DNA from: an uncultured Oscillospiraceae bacterium
GTDB taxonomy: Bacteria; Bacillota; Clostridia; Oscillospirales; Oscillospiraceae
DNA: 64,000 bases
Reading direction: 5' to 3'
Assembly: GCA_934597175.1 (NCBI GenBank)
Contig: CAKTQR010000003.1
Coordinates: forward strand, 38,817 to 102,816
Shown: positions 44,201 through 52,407 of the stretch, piece after piece
How the letters are laid out: every line of letters begins with the position of its first letter
Position numbering within the stretch: the stretch's first letter is position 1
Translations under genes and position numbers: made by a program
The notes under the pieces: model-generated
The model's database searches: none
Seen by the model: only the letters and a program-made list of their open reading frames with translations
What the model was told of the DNA's origin: nothing

Positions 44201-44234
44201 AAAAGCCGGCTCATCAGGTGGCGAGCCGGCTTTA
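44201..44234 (-). terminator. Terminator of the YeiH-type gene
   Basis: AAAGCCGGCTC / GAGCCGGCTTT around 10 bases, T-run on the minus-strand side. A second hairpin, AACGCATAATTCG / GAATTATGCGTT, lies at 44243-44270. Confidence 0.75.
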
Positions 44235-44279
44235 TTCTAACAACGCATAATTCGACACGAATTATGCGTTATAGCTATA

Positions 44280-45368
44280 TTAGATGCTGGTGTAGAACAG
44301 GTGTGTGGCGAGCTGGACGAGGATGGAGACAAGGGATATCGACAGCCAGCAGCAAAAGCCGAGGAGGATGGGCTTACCGCCGTTTTTTACGAGGCTCACG
44401 ATGTTGGTGTTAAGACCTATCGCCGCCATTGCCATTGCGATGAAGAACTTTGCAAGCCACTTCATTGCGGGCACGAACGAGCCGCCGTAGAAGCTCACGA
44501 AGCCGCTTTCCGGAAGAAGTCCCACGCCGGTGGTGACGAGCGCCGCCAGCACAAACCACACGATGAAAAACGGGAACGCTTTCTTGAACGAGAAGGCGTT
44601 TTCGGCGCTGCCCCCTGCCCTTTTCGCCTTTGCGGTGCGCCACAGGGCGAGCACCAAGGTGATGGGGATGATGGCGAGCGTGCGGGTGAGTTTAACGGTG
44701 ACGGCGGAGGACAAAATTCCGTCGACGCCGTAGATGCTCTCGGCAGTAGATGCCGCCGCCGTGACGGAGGATGTGTCATTTACCGCCGTTCCGGCAAACA
44801 CCGCAAAGCCGCCGCTGCCGAAGCCGATCGCATGGCCGAGGTACGGGAAAATGAGCGCCGCCAGCACATTGAACAGGAAAATGACCGATATCGACTGCGC
44901 CACCTGCTCGTCCGAGGCATCGATGACGGGGGCTGTCGCCGCAATTGCGCTGCCGCCGCAGATAGACGAGCCGACACCGATGAGGCAGGCGACCTTGGAG
45001 TCGAGCTTCAGCGCCTTCATCATGAGGTACGCCACGATGAGCGAGGTCGAGATGGTGCAGACGATGACGGGCAGGCTCTTTGCGCCGACCTTGGCGATGG
45101 TGCTCATGTTGAGCGAGAAGCCGAGGATGATGACCGCCCACTGCAAAATTTTCTTGGAGGTGAACTTAACGCCGGTCTTGGCTTTATCTCTTCCGGCGAG
45201 CGTCGGCACGGCGAGGGTGATCATCATGCCCAGCAGGATGGAGAACACCGGTGCGCCGACTATCTCAAGCGAGAACGAGCCGAGCTTCACGCCGCAAAGC
45301 AGTGTCGACACCGCCGCAACGGCGGCGCACAGTGCAACGCCCGGCGCTTTTTTCTTTATCGATTGCAT
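44280..45368 (-). CDS. YeiH/UPF0324-family putative sulfate exporter
   Basis: A 362-residue membrane protein with about 10-11 helices. UPF0324 features: GAPVFSILLGMMITLAVP, KKILQWAVIILGFSLNMSTI, LIGVGSSICGGSAIAATAPV and AVFAGTAVNDTSSVTAAAS. Family members are called sulfate exporters on limited evidence; the substrate here is not readable. Single gene with its own terminator. Confidence 0.9.
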   Translation of the reverse strand: MQSIKKKAPGVALCAAVAAVSTLLCGVKLGSFSLEIVGAPVFSILLGMMITLAVPTLAGRDKAKTGVKFTSKKILQWAVIILGFSLNMSTIAKVGAKSLPVIVCTISTSLIVAYLMMKALKLDSKVACLIGVGSSICGGSAIAATAPVIDASDEQVAQSISVIFLFNVLAALIFPYLGHAIGFGSGGFAVFAGTAVNDTSSVTAAASTAESIYGVDGILSSAVTVKLTRTLAIIPITLVLALWRTAKAKRAGGSAENAFSFKKAFPFFIVWFVLAALVTTGVGLLPESGFVSFYGGSFVPAMKWLAKFFIAMAMAAIGLNTNIVSLVKNGGKPILLGFCCWLSISLVSILVQLATHLFYTSI

Positions 45369-45692
45369 TTTATTTGCACAATCCTTTCGATCGTAAAATT
45401 TGACTTTGAGCCGCTTTCGCCTGTCAGTCTAACATTTTCGCCGCAATTTGTCACGAAAAAGTAGACTTGCTCCTTATCGTTTCGATTTTGCATCGCACGA
45501 TCGAAACGCCCTCGGCTGCGCCGAGGGATTCTTGCTCGTGGCTCACTGTGGTTTCGCCACGAGCAATTGGAGGGGTGTCTCGGCGAAAAACTCTGCAAGC
45601 TCGGGTCTCGTCGTAAAAAACAAGGCACCGTTTTATTGGTGCCTTGTTCGTCACGAAAGAGAGAGAATCACTCGAAATAACTAAAAATCACT

Positions 45693-45812
45693 CAAGCTGA
45701 CGGGAGTTGCTTCCGTCGCTTTCAAGTTGGCGGTAGTTGGCGTCCGTCACTCTAAAGCCGACGGGAGTTGGTCTCCGTCATTCTCAAGTTGGCGGGAGTC
45801 GACCCTATATCG
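45693..45812. repeat. Four tandem ~30-bp units
   Basis: Units start at 45693, 45723, 45754 and 45785 with the pattern (C/A)AAG(C/T)(T/C)G(A/G)CGG(G/T)AGT(T/C)G...; the first three also contain (T)CCGTC, complementary to GACGG(G/A). They abut each other without unique spacers, so this is not a CRISPR array. Confidence 0.65.
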
Positions 45813-45909
45813 TCTGTCGGTGTGTCCTTTCGGCGCTTTTCGCCCACTTTACCTCGGCAGGTAACAAGAACGCAAAGTCCTCAAACAACACCACTGACAG
45901 ATGCTTGCA

Positions 45910-46018
45910 GTTTTGAGCGAGAAAAAATGTGGTCAGGTCGTCTGAAAGGGCGAAGGGAATACTTTGTGTATTTCCAAGGTCTTTCGGGCGTCATGGGCGC
46001 ATTTTAGCCGGTCAAAAC
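45910..46018. repeat. F2 repeat core
   Basis: GTTTTGA ... TCAAAAC with centre GGGAATAC(TTTGT)GTATTTCC. The left flank CTGACAGATGC continues homology to the inverted copy at 52617-52723, so here the repeated unit is nearer 250 bp. Confidence 0.75.
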
Positions 46019-46052
46019 CGATAGCGGTGTCGATTTCCGTCAACTAAAACAA

Positions 46053-47066
46053 TTACTTAAGAAAGAACTGCTTGTCGTAGTTGCCCTGGATGCAGCGGAC
46101 GACCTGAGACAGGACCTTGCAGACGGGGGTGTCGATGCCCAGCTCCTCGCCGTACTCGGCGATCTTGCCGTTGAGAACATCGATTTCGGTCTGGCGCTGG
46201 TGGAACAGCATATCCTGGCACATGGAAGGATAGTAGTCGGCAATGTTGGTGACGATATCCTGATGATCGTGTGCGATGAACTCGTCAGCGTCCATGGGGA
46301 TGCCCTTTGCGGTAGCAACGGCGCAGGTCTCACGGATGACGGAGTGGAACAGCCACTGGCCGAACGGGTCAGCCTCGACCTCGCCGACCTTCAGACGCAG
46401 AACTGCGCAGACGGTGTTGACGGTCGCATTGACACAGACCTTCTTCCAAATGAACTTGTAGATGTTGTTGTCGGTGCCGGGGTCGCCGTCACGCCAGTAA
46501 GCGTCGCAGCCGCCGTCACGGTAGCACTTGAGAAGCTCAGCGCATGCAGCGTTGGTGAGGTCGCTCTTGACAGCGCCGCCGAAGTTCATCTGAACGCCGC
46601 CTGCGGGGGTGGAAACGCAGGTGCCGGGCTCGGGAAGTGCAGTGCCGAGAACGCCGGAGCCGATGACGCAGCGCTCCTTGGGGAAAACCTTGAACAGGTT
46701 GTCGTCATTGCCGAGACCGTTGATGAGGGAGACGGCGACGGTGGTGTCGCCGACGACGGGCATGGAGTCCTGAATGGCCTGCTCGAGCTGGGTTGCCTTG
46801 GTCATGTAGATGATGATGTCGACCTTGCCCTCGGCAGCCTCTGCCTCGGCAGCGGTGGTGTAGGTGCGGAAACCGGTGAGCTGCTTTTCGATGTCATGGT
46901 ACTCGCCGTTTTCTTCCTGGTGGATGATGAAGTGCATGCCTTCCTCGGCAACTTTCTTCATGTGAGCCTCATAGCGGTCGATGAGGATGATATCTGCTCC
47001 GCCATTGCGGAGGTAGGAGGCAAAAACACTGCCTGCTGCACCTGAGCCGTACATTGCAATTTTCAT
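46053..47066 (-). CDS. Ketopantoate reductase-like protein (paralog 1)
   Basis: Member of the ApbA/PanE family, which reduces 2-oxo acids such as ketopantoate with NADPH. Rossmann motif MKIAMYGSGAAGSVFASYL, then VSLINGLGNDD (the conserved N-G-x-G-N loop), KKVCVNATVNTVCAVLR with the catalytic Lys, and YYPSMCQDMLFHQRQTEID with the conserved S-M-x-x-D. 337 residues. RBS AAAGGAG. A second, shorter paralog lies just upstream (13 bases), so the pair is co-transcribed. True PanE cannot be distinguished from other 2-oxoacid reductases by eye. Confidence 0.85.
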   Translation of the reverse strand: MKIAMYGSGAAGSVFASYLRNGGADIILIDRYEAHMKKVAEEGMHFIIHQEENGEYHDIEKQLTGFRTYTTAAEAEAAEGKVDIIIYMTKATQLEQAIQDSMPVVGDTTVAVSLINGLGNDDNLFKVFPKERCVIGSGVLGTALPEPGTCVSTPAGGVQMNFGGAVKSDLTNAACAELLKCYRDGGCDAYWRDGDPGTDNNIYKFIWKKVCVNATVNTVCAVLRLKVGEVEADPFGQWLFHSVIRETCAVATAKGIPMDADEFIAHDHQDIVTNIADYYPSMCQDMLFHQRQTEIDVLNGKIAEYGEELGIDTPVCKVLSQVVRCIQGNYDKQFFLK

Positions 47067-47079
47067 TGTTGTTACTCCT

Positions 47080-48027
47080 TTACTTGTATTGATTTTCGTA
47101 GTTTTTTTGTATGCAGCTAATAAGCTGCGTAAACGCCTTATTCACCGGCGTGGGTACGCCGTACTGTGCGCCGTAGCGGGCGATAGCGCCGTTAAGCAGG
47201 GCTATCTCGGTCTGGCGCTTGTTGATGAGCACATCCTGTGCCATGGAGGGATAATAGGTGGCAAAGCCGGTTTTGAGCCTCGGAAGCTCCTCGAGCATGT
47301 CCTGCCACAGGTCGACGCCCGTGACGGCCCTGCACACTGCGCAGCCCTCCGCCCAAACGGTCTTTATGAGCTCGACACCCTCCTCGGTGTCAAGAAACTC
47401 GCCGACCTTGAGCCGGAGCAGCGACGACAGGGTGTTGTAGCCGCTGTTTGATATCGCCTTTTTCCACACGAAGGGGCGGATATCATCCTCAAAGCGGGTC
47501 AGGCAGCCGCCCTTGCAGAAGCACTCCTCGAGCTCCTTGCCGACCTTGTCGGTAAGCGGCGACTTTTCGGCTACACCGAAGTGCATGATAACGCCGCTTT
47601 CGGGCTTGGAGACGCATTTTGCAGGCTCGGGAAGCTCCGTGCCTATCGTGCCGAAGCCGTAGAGTATGCGGTCCTTGCCGACATATTTTGCGAGCACATC
47701 GTCGTTGCCGAGGCCGTTTTGCAGCGAGACGACGACGGTGTTCTCACCGATGCAGTTTGTTAATGTGGGCATGATGCTGTCGGTCTGGGTCGCCTTGACC
47801 ATGAGGATGACGACATCCTGCACGCCGATAGCCTCGGCGGTCGCAGCGGTCTTGAAGCCGGTGAGCAGTTCCTCGCCCTCGGGGGTGACGAAGGTCATGC
47901 CGACATCTGCGCACTTATCCATGTGCGCCTTGTAGCGGTCGACGAGCGTAAGCTCAGCGCCGCCTTTTTTGAGGTAGCAGGCAAAAACGCTGCCGGCTGC
48001 CCCTGAGCCGATCATTGCAATTTTCAT
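47080..48027 (-). CDS. Ketopantoate reductase-like protein (paralog 2)
   Basis: Same family and same motifs as its neighbour: MKIAMIGSGAAGSVFACYLK, VVSLQNGLGNDDVL, WKKAISNSGYNTLSSLLR and YYPSMAQDVLINKRQTEI. 315 residues. A tandem duplication that diverged well beyond recent copying. It comes first in the pair and follows an amino-acid transporter gene with a GAACACCGCC/GGCGGTGTTC hairpin (48044-48067) in between. Confidence 0.85.
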   Translation of the reverse strand: MKIAMIGSGAAGSVFACYLKKGGAELTLVDRYKAHMDKCADVGMTFVTPEGEELLTGFKTAATAEAIGVQDVVILMVKATQTDSIMPTLTNCIGENTVVVSLQNGLGNDDVLAKYVGKDRILYGFGTIGTELPEPAKCVSKPESGVIMHFGVAEKSPLTDKVGKELEECFCKGGCLTRFEDDIRPFVWKKAISNSGYNTLSSLLRLKVGEFLDTEEGVELIKTVWAEGCAVCRAVTGVDLWQDMLEELPRLKTGFATYYPSMAQDVLINKRQTEIALLNGAIARYGAQYGVPTPVNKAFTQLISCIQKNYENQYK

Positions 48028-48081
48028 AGCATTTTTCTCAACAGAACACCGCCAATCGGCGGTGTTCCGTATTTCATATAA

Positions 48082-49311
48082 TTACTCTGCCTTCTTTGCG
48101 GCTTCGAGCTTCCTGATCTTGGGGATGCCCCAAACGAATGCCGGAATGACGATGACGAGCAGTGCGTAGTAGCCGTCATAGCCGTAAGCAAACTTGACGA
48201 TGTCGGTCAGGCCGAGCAGCGAGATGCCGAAGCAGATGGCGATAACGATGGCTGCAACGAATACGCCGCGGACCTTTTCGCTCTTGATGGTCTTGGGGAA
48301 GAACTTGCCCTCAAAGCGCTGGATGAGGGTGTAAACGAGGGTGACGCAGGTGGAAATGAATGCGCAGAACAGCAGGACGCTGAATGCGATAAGCAGCCAC
48401 TTGATGCCGATGAGGTCAAGCACGGTCTGGTTGGGGATGCCCAGTGCGTTTGCATATGCAACGAGGGGGCTGCCGGAGCCGGCTGCAAGGAATTCCTTGC
48501 CTGCGGTCTGCATGGAGGCGAGCAGGGGGTACCACTTGGTGAGCATCCAGCCGGAAGCAGCAAGTGCGAGGCCGTTCATGAGCCAACCGAGGATGTGTGC
48601 CTTCTTGACGCCCTTGAGGGACAGGTCCTGGCTTGCTGCGATCATCGGGGGGATGGATACGCACTGGAAGCCGGCGTAAACGAGGATGCCCTTCCAGATA
48701 GCCGAGCCGACATTGTTGGTGTACTCGGCAAACTGAAGATTGTGCTGAGAGGTGATCTGAGCTGCGATGGAGTCGTAATCAGCGGTCAGGCCGAAGACGA
48801 CGAGCAGGGCGGTGATAACGATAATGGCTATCGACAGAACGGTCGATGCGGCACGGACGAGTTTGATGCCGAAGATGGTCAGGACGATCAGGGTCGCAAT
48901 GATGATGAGGTTCATGATGACCTTTGTCGAGCCGACATAGTTCAGGCCGATGAAGTTTGCGAGAACTTCGCCTGCGCCTGCAACGGCGGATGCGATAGCC
49001 GCAAGCACGATGACGATGTAGAAGATCTCAAAGAAGACCTCCATCCACGGCTTGGGGTACAGGGCTGCGTAGGTATCCTTGTAGTTGTTAAAGCCGCTGA
49101 GCTTTGCGAACTTGACCATGATGTACATTACGATGGCCAGAATACCCATTGCAAGAATGGGGAAAATTACGGAAGTGTAACCGTAATTTGAATAGTACTG
49201 GATTACCTGGTTGCCGGATGCGAAGCCGCCGCCGACATGAGTACCAAACCAAACGGACGCAACGGTGAACGCCGCCGCCCATGTGCTTTTCAGCACGCTC
49301 TTGTCGTTCAT
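48082..49311 (-). CDS. YkvI-like amino-acid transporter-fold membrane protein
   Basis: A 409-residue protein with about 11 helices starting STWAAAFTVASVWFGTHVGGGFASGN, a broken-helix start typical of the APC superfamily and of YkvI-like proteins. Other segments: GAGEVLANFIGLNYVGSTKV, KGILVYAGFQCVSIPPMIAA. The C-terminus is charged. The start at 49309-49311 (MNDKSVLKS) follows RBS CAGGAGG. Substrate unknown; the neighbours, two 2-oxoacid reductases, hint at an amino or keto acid. Confidence 0.82.
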   Translation of the reverse strand: MNDKSVLKSTWAAAFTVASVWFGTHVGGGFASGNQVIQYYSNYGYTSVIFPILAMGILAIVMYIMVKFAKLSGFNNYKDTYAALYPKPWMEVFFEIFYIVIVLAAIASAVAGAGEVLANFIGLNYVGSTKVIMNLIIIATLIVLTIFGIKLVRAASTVLSIAIIVITALLVVFGLTADYDSIAAQITSQHNLQFAEYTNNVGSAIWKGILVYAGFQCVSIPPMIAASQDLSLKGVKKAHILGWLMNGLALAASGWMLTKWYPLLASMQTAGKEFLAAGSGSPLVAYANALGIPNQTVLDLIGIKWLLIAFSVLLFCAFISTCVTLVYTLIQRFEGKFFPKTIKSEKVRGVFVAAIVIAICFGISLLGLTDIVKFAYGYDGYYALLVIVIPAFVWGIPKIRKLEAAKKAE

Positions 49312-49746
49312 TTTTCTTTCCTCCTGTGGATTTTTCTTTTTCTCTTCTATTTTGTATAAATTAAACCCGTTTACCGGATGTAATTTCTGATTTTGTGCGC
49401 TGTCAAAAAATAAACAAGTGACCCTGCGCATCAAAGGGATGTTATAAAACAATCCCGCTGCACAGGGCCACATGGTTAGGAGAGAAATGCTGCGCCGCTT
49501 TTGGCGGACGCATCATGATTATTCATTTTGTAGCAGACCGCCTTTGCCCGACCTGCGCCGCAATTGCCTTATAACCTTAAGCTCATTCAGTTTAAAGCAT
49601 CCCCCGCAATTGCGTCAACTAAAGAGCAATTACGCAAAATTTCACCCGAAATCCCACCCACCGCAGCAGCCAATTGCATATCTTCATGTGCAAAAGGCGT
49701 AAAAATTTCTGCCCAAGGTGCACCGCCCCAGAATATACGGACAGCA
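49312..49746. other. Spacer between the YkvI-like gene and the IS3 remnant
   Basis: No gene is supported. On the minus strand, 49587 to about 49747 is open and reads FGGAPWAEIFTPFAHEDMQL-like peptide ending at a stop, which might be the tail of a lost gene cut by the IS3-like insertion. I could not identify it. Confidence 0.4.
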
Positions 49747-50190
49747 CAAAAAAGCCCCCCTAGGCAGGAAAAAAGAATTATGCAACATACTGGCACCGCA
49801 ATTCCAGCGGTGTCAGTTTAGTTTTTGTTTGAATGCGCTGGTTGTTGTAGAAATAGATATAGGCATCTAAGCGAGAGAAAATCCCGCAGCAGTTCTACTT
49901 CCATTTTCAGCCGTTTGTTTTCATGCTTATACTCCTGCAAGGTCTTTGCTGCCTTGCGGCCTCGTTGCTTGCGGATACCCGGTATTTCTTTTCGCCGCTC
50001 CCGCTGCAATAGCTGCTTTACAACTTCTTTTCCACCTAGTCCGAGCTTTTCGGCGATCTGCCGATGTGTGTAGCCTTCTGCGTTCAGTCGCTGCACCTCC
50101 GGCAGCAATTTCTGTACTTTCTCGTATTTCCTTGGCATGTAAATTACCCCCTATGTAGTACTTCTATTTTCCTACATAGGGGGTGTTTTG
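49747..50190. mobile_element. Internally deleted IS3-family element
   Basis: About 440 bp bounded by imperfect inverted repeats: left GCCCCCCTAGGCAGGAAAA (49754-49772) and right, complemented, CACCCCCTATGTAGGAAAA (50165-50183). Inside, orfA is joined directly to the last codons of orfB; the DDE catalytic core is missing. It cannot move by itself but could be mobilised by a full relative. Confidence 0.7.
49782..50138 (-). pseudogene. IS3-family transposase remnant (orfA start fused to orfB end)
   Basis: The reading frame from 50138 gives the OrfA helix-turn-helix (LNAEGYTHRQIAEKLGLGGK) and its coiled coil (YKHENKRLKMEVELLRDFL). Just after DFLS the sequence continues, in another frame, with RLDAYIYFYNNQRIQTKTK and LTPLELRCQYVA then stop at 49782, the typical C-terminal tail of IS3-group OrfB. 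The central ~800 bases of orfB, including all catalytic residues, are gone. In the original frame a 106-residue hybrid ends at 49818. Confidence 0.8.
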
Positions 50191-50275
50191 TCTATTGTCC
50201 GTTTTTTACGGTTCGGTGCATGGACGGAGCTTTTTTCGGTTAAGTTTGCCTAGTAAGCTAAAGGAATTGCCATAT

Positions 50276-50535
50276 ATTAACTTTTCTTTGCTTCGCCAAA
50301 GAAAAGTTACAAAAGAAACGCGACCAAAGGCGCTTAACCGCCCTTTGGAAACCCGGTACGGGGAATCGGTGCACCGGCCGATTTCGCTGCGGAGGTTTAA
50401 TCCTCTGCGAGTTGTCTTTACTGCGCCCGTTTAACGGACTGCGTCAGTTAGGTAGGTGCGAGTAGTTTGCAGTGCACCGATAGGTTGATGGACGGGCTAA
50501 ACTCTAAGGTACAGCACCCGGTCGGGCTGACGCAA
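50276..50535 (+). repeat. F1 repeat, copy e (forward, most complete)
   Basis: Begins with hairpin TAACTTTTCTTTG / CAAAGAAAAGTTA, then AAGAAACGCGACCAAAGGCG, CCGGTACGGGGAATCGGTGC, GCGGAGGTTTAATCCTCTGC, TTTAACGGACTGCGTCAGTT and CACCGATAGGTTGATGGACG. Used here as the reference orientation. Confidence 0.85.
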
Positions 50536-50568
50536 GAACAATTAGATGAAGCGTTCGTTCGGTATTTA

Positions 50569-50610
50569 AAAAGCTGTAATTGTCGAAAGTGGTTGACAAT
50601 TACAGCTTTT
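50569..50610 (+). terminator. Hairpin overlapping the toxin promoter
   Basis: AAAAGCTGTAATTGTC / GACAATTACAGCTTTT, 16-bp perfect stem with a T-run. Its 3' arm contains the -35 box of the next promoter, so it also isolates the toxin locus from upstream transcripts. Confidence 0.7.
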
Positions 50611-50620
50611 GCTATATAAT
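50593..50620 (+). promoter_or_regulatory. Promoter of the holin-like toxin mRNA
   Basis: TTGACA (50593-50598), 16 bp, TATAAT (50615-50620); mRNA start near 50627. Confidence 0.8.
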
Positions 50621-50713
50621 TACTTCGGGTGCTACCCTTAACGGTAGGCGGTTGCCTCCTCCAACAGAGGAGGAACATCTTCCTCCTCGAGTCAGACTCA
50701 AGGAGGTGGTAAC

Positions 50714-50797
50714 ATGGCTGTTACATATTCGGATTTGTTCCAATATACGATAGTTTTAATTACCCTCGCCGCCCTGCTTATAGCAAGCAGGAAGTGA
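50714..50797 (+). CDS. Holin-like type I toxin peptide
   Basis: A 27-residue peptide, MAVTYSDLFQY followed by a single membrane helix (TIVLITLAALLIAS) and a basic RK end. This is the pattern of the Firmicutes 'putative holin-like toxin' family, membrane peptides of type I toxin-antitoxin systems. The RBS AAGGAGG (50700-50706) can be masked by TCCTCCT at 50681-50687, and a second CCTCCT/AGGAGG hairpin lies just upstream (50655-50673). Such built-in RBS hiding is common for these toxins. An antisense RNA gene faces its 3' end. Confidence 0.8.
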   Translation: MAVTYSDLFQYTIVLITLAALLIASRK

Positions 50798-50801
50798 GTA
50801 T

Positions 50802-50886
50802 AAAAAAGATGTAATCGCCTCCGCCAAGGCGATTACATTTAATTAATTGCACTTTGGCAACCGTCTATTGGGCGGCACCTACTTCA
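50802..50886 (-). ncRNA. Candidate antisense antitoxin RNA
   Basis: A leftward promoter TTGACA-17-TATTAT (50921-50893) starts an RNA near 50886. It ends at the hairpin ATGTAATCGCC/GGCGATTACAT (50809-50838) plus six Ts, about 80 bases long. The toxin mRNA runs into the same hairpin from the other side, so the two RNAs overlap at their 3' ends, as in txpA/RatA-type systems. The RNA also carries GGTGCCGCCC...ACGGTTGCC, resembling GGTGCTACCC...GCGGTTGCC in the toxin leader. Confidence 0.7.
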
Positions 50887-50892
50887 CTAAAT

Positions 50893-50921
50893 ATAATAGA
50901 CTTTCTCGCTATATTTGTCAA
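50893..50921 (-). promoter_or_regulatory. Promoter of the antisense RNA
   Basis: Reading leftward: TTGACA (50921-50916), 17 bp, TATTAT (50898-50893). Confidence 0.8.
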
Positions 50922-50933
50922 CACCTTACCAGC

Positions 50934-50965
50934 AAAAATCCCCGACATCCGCCGGGGATTTTTTT
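50934..50965 (-). terminator. Terminator of the amino-acid permease gene
   Basis: AAATCCCCG / CGGGGATTT with A-run and T-run, just behind the stop at 50971. Confidence 0.8.
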
Positions 50966-50970
50966 GTTGC

Positions 50971-52407
50971 TTATTCGGTTTGTTCTGCGCTTTCCATGCT
51001 CTCGGTTTGGGCGGGGGCTCTGCCCTTGACAAGGTAGCCGATGAACATGACGACGGCGAAGAAGATCAGGAAGCCGCAGCAGGTCTTTGCGCCGTAGCCG
51101 TTCCAGATCGCATAGCAGAAGAACAGGCAGCACAGCAGACCCAGTCCCGGCAGCAGGTAGCGGCGGAAGAAGCCGAGGTCCTTTGCCTTGACCATCAGGC
51201 CGATCATGATCGGGATATACATGAAATACAGGCAGATGATGCCGATCTCGTCGGGCTCCCATGCCAGCCACTCGCAGGTGTGCACAGCGCCGAACAGCTC
51301 CGGGCCGCCCATCCACATCATGACCGTCCATGCGTACCAGAAGCCGGCGGTCATCATGCCGAACACAGCCGACTTGATGGAGAAATTGTTCTGCGGGTCG
51401 ACATGACCGAAAAACTCCGGCTTGGGGCCGAGGCCACGGGCGGAGATCGAGTACAGGCCACGGCAGGACGCCATGGTCAGGCCGTTCATCGTGCCGAGGC
51501 AGCTGATGGTGATGAACACATAAACTATCGTGCCGACGACATTGCCGAACAGCTTCGAGAATGCGATGCGGGGCAGAGCCTCGCCGAACGGCCATGTGCC
51601 GATGATGGTGTTGACATCGCCGACACAGCTCATTGCGAAGATATACAGTGCGTAGACAAGGATGGTGAACACCGAGCCGATGATGAGCGCCAGCGGCAGG
51701 TTGCGCCTGGCGTTTTTAAGCTCGGCATTTATCGAGGTCGCAAGTATCCAGCCCTCGTATGCGAAGGCAAAGCCGACGATGGCCTTGAAGAAGCCCTCGC
51801 CGCCGACGGGGGTGTACTCGGGGGTATTTACATAGTTGAGCACCTCGAGGGTCGTGCCGTTGACAAGGCCGGCGATCGTGCCGACGATGCCCATGAGCAG
51901 TAGGGGGACGAGCTTTATGACGGTCATGCCGACCTGAAGCTTGCCCGCAATTTTGGGGCTGAGTGCGTTGATGCCGTAGTCGATCATCATGAAGCCTGCG
52001 CCGACGCCGATTGCCACGGGGTTGACCTGTCCGGTCGTAAAATCGATGGCTGCGATGCCGAACAACTGCAGGAACATCATCGCCGAGAAGAATGCGAGCA
52101 TGGCGACGATGGCGGGGGTGTAGATGACGGTGGTGAACCAGCCGACATAGTAAGCGTACTTAGGTCCGAGTGCGACCTCGGCGTAGTCAACGATGCCGTT
52201 GACCTTTTCGTACCTCGAGCCGAGCTCGGCAAAAACGAGCGAACAGATGATGCAAATAAGGCCAACTATGCCAACGACTGCAATGCCTTGCAGCAGGTTG
52301 CCGCCGGTCAGGCTGAGGACTTTACCGCCCTTTATGAACACGCCCGAGCCGATGACGATACCGACGACCATTGATATAGCGGTCGGCAATCCGTATCTTT
52401 TTTCCAT
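50971..52407 (-). CDS. APC-family amino-acid permease
   Basis: A 478-residue permease with about 12 helices. The N-terminus GLPTAISMVVGIVIGSGVFI with the G-S-G-V loop is typical of amino acid-polyamine-organocation transporters, as is GFAFAYEGWILATSINAELK in helix 6. A long C-terminal extension of two helices ends in an acidic tail. Start MEKRYGLPTA at 52405-52407 with RBS GAGG. Substrate unknown. Confidence 0.9.
   Translation of the reverse strand: MEKRYGLPTAISMVVGIVIGSGVFIKGGKVLSLTGGNLLQGIAVVGIVGLICIICSLVFAELGSRYEKVNGIVDYAEVALGPKYAYYVGWFTTVIYTPAIVAMLAFFSAMMFLQLFGIAAIDFTTGQVNPVAIGVGAGFMMIDYGINALSPKIAGKLQVGMTVIKLVPLLLMGIVGTIAGLVNGTTLEVLNYVNTPEYTPVGGEGFFKAIVGFAFAYEGWILATSINAELKNARRNLPLALIIGSVFTILVYALYIFAMSCVGDVNTIIGTWPFGEALPRIAFSKLFGNVVGTIVYVFITISCLGTMNGLTMASCRGLYSISARGLGPKPEFFGHVDPQNNFSIKSAVFGMMTAGFWYAWTVMMWMGGPELFGAVHTCEWLAWEPDEIGIICLYFMYIPIMIGLMVKAKDLGFFRRYLLPGLGLLCCLFFCYAIWNGYGAKTCCGFLIFFAVVMFIGYLVKGRAPAQTESMESAEQTE

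Larger units (their letters stand above)
43105..44279. other. Repeat-filled spacer between asd and the YeiH-type gene
   Basis: 1,175 bp without a credible gene. Contents in order: a forward F1 end with hairpin (43131-43200), two direct repeats of about 84 bp (43350-43433 and 43465-43547), two reversed F1 copies (43556-43765 and 43798-44187), the second interrupted by an F2 element, then two hairpins (44201-44234 and 44243-44270). Short open frames here share the peptide LTTLWNPGTGY simply because the DNA is repeated. Confidence 0.8.
45369..46052. other. Structured, repeat-rich spacer
   Basis: 684 bp with no supported gene. Stem-loops: CGTTTCGAT/ATCGAAACG (45478-45508), CCCTCGG/CCGAGGG (45509-45527), TTGCTCGTGGC/GCCACGAGCAA (45532-45566) and AACAAGGCACC/GGTGCCTTGTT (45619-45648). 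Then a tandem array (45693-45812) and an F2 core (45910-46018). Confidence 0.7.

Noticed and set aside
45693..45812. Possible CRISPR array
   Set aside because: The ~30-bp units abut with no unique spacers of regular length, the units themselves vary, and no cas gene is in the window.
49587..49747. Gene fragment reading FGGAPWAEIFTPFAHEDMQL on the minus strand
   Set aside because: Too short, family not recognised, and no matching continuation found on the far side of the IS3 remnant. Mentioned only as a possible relic.
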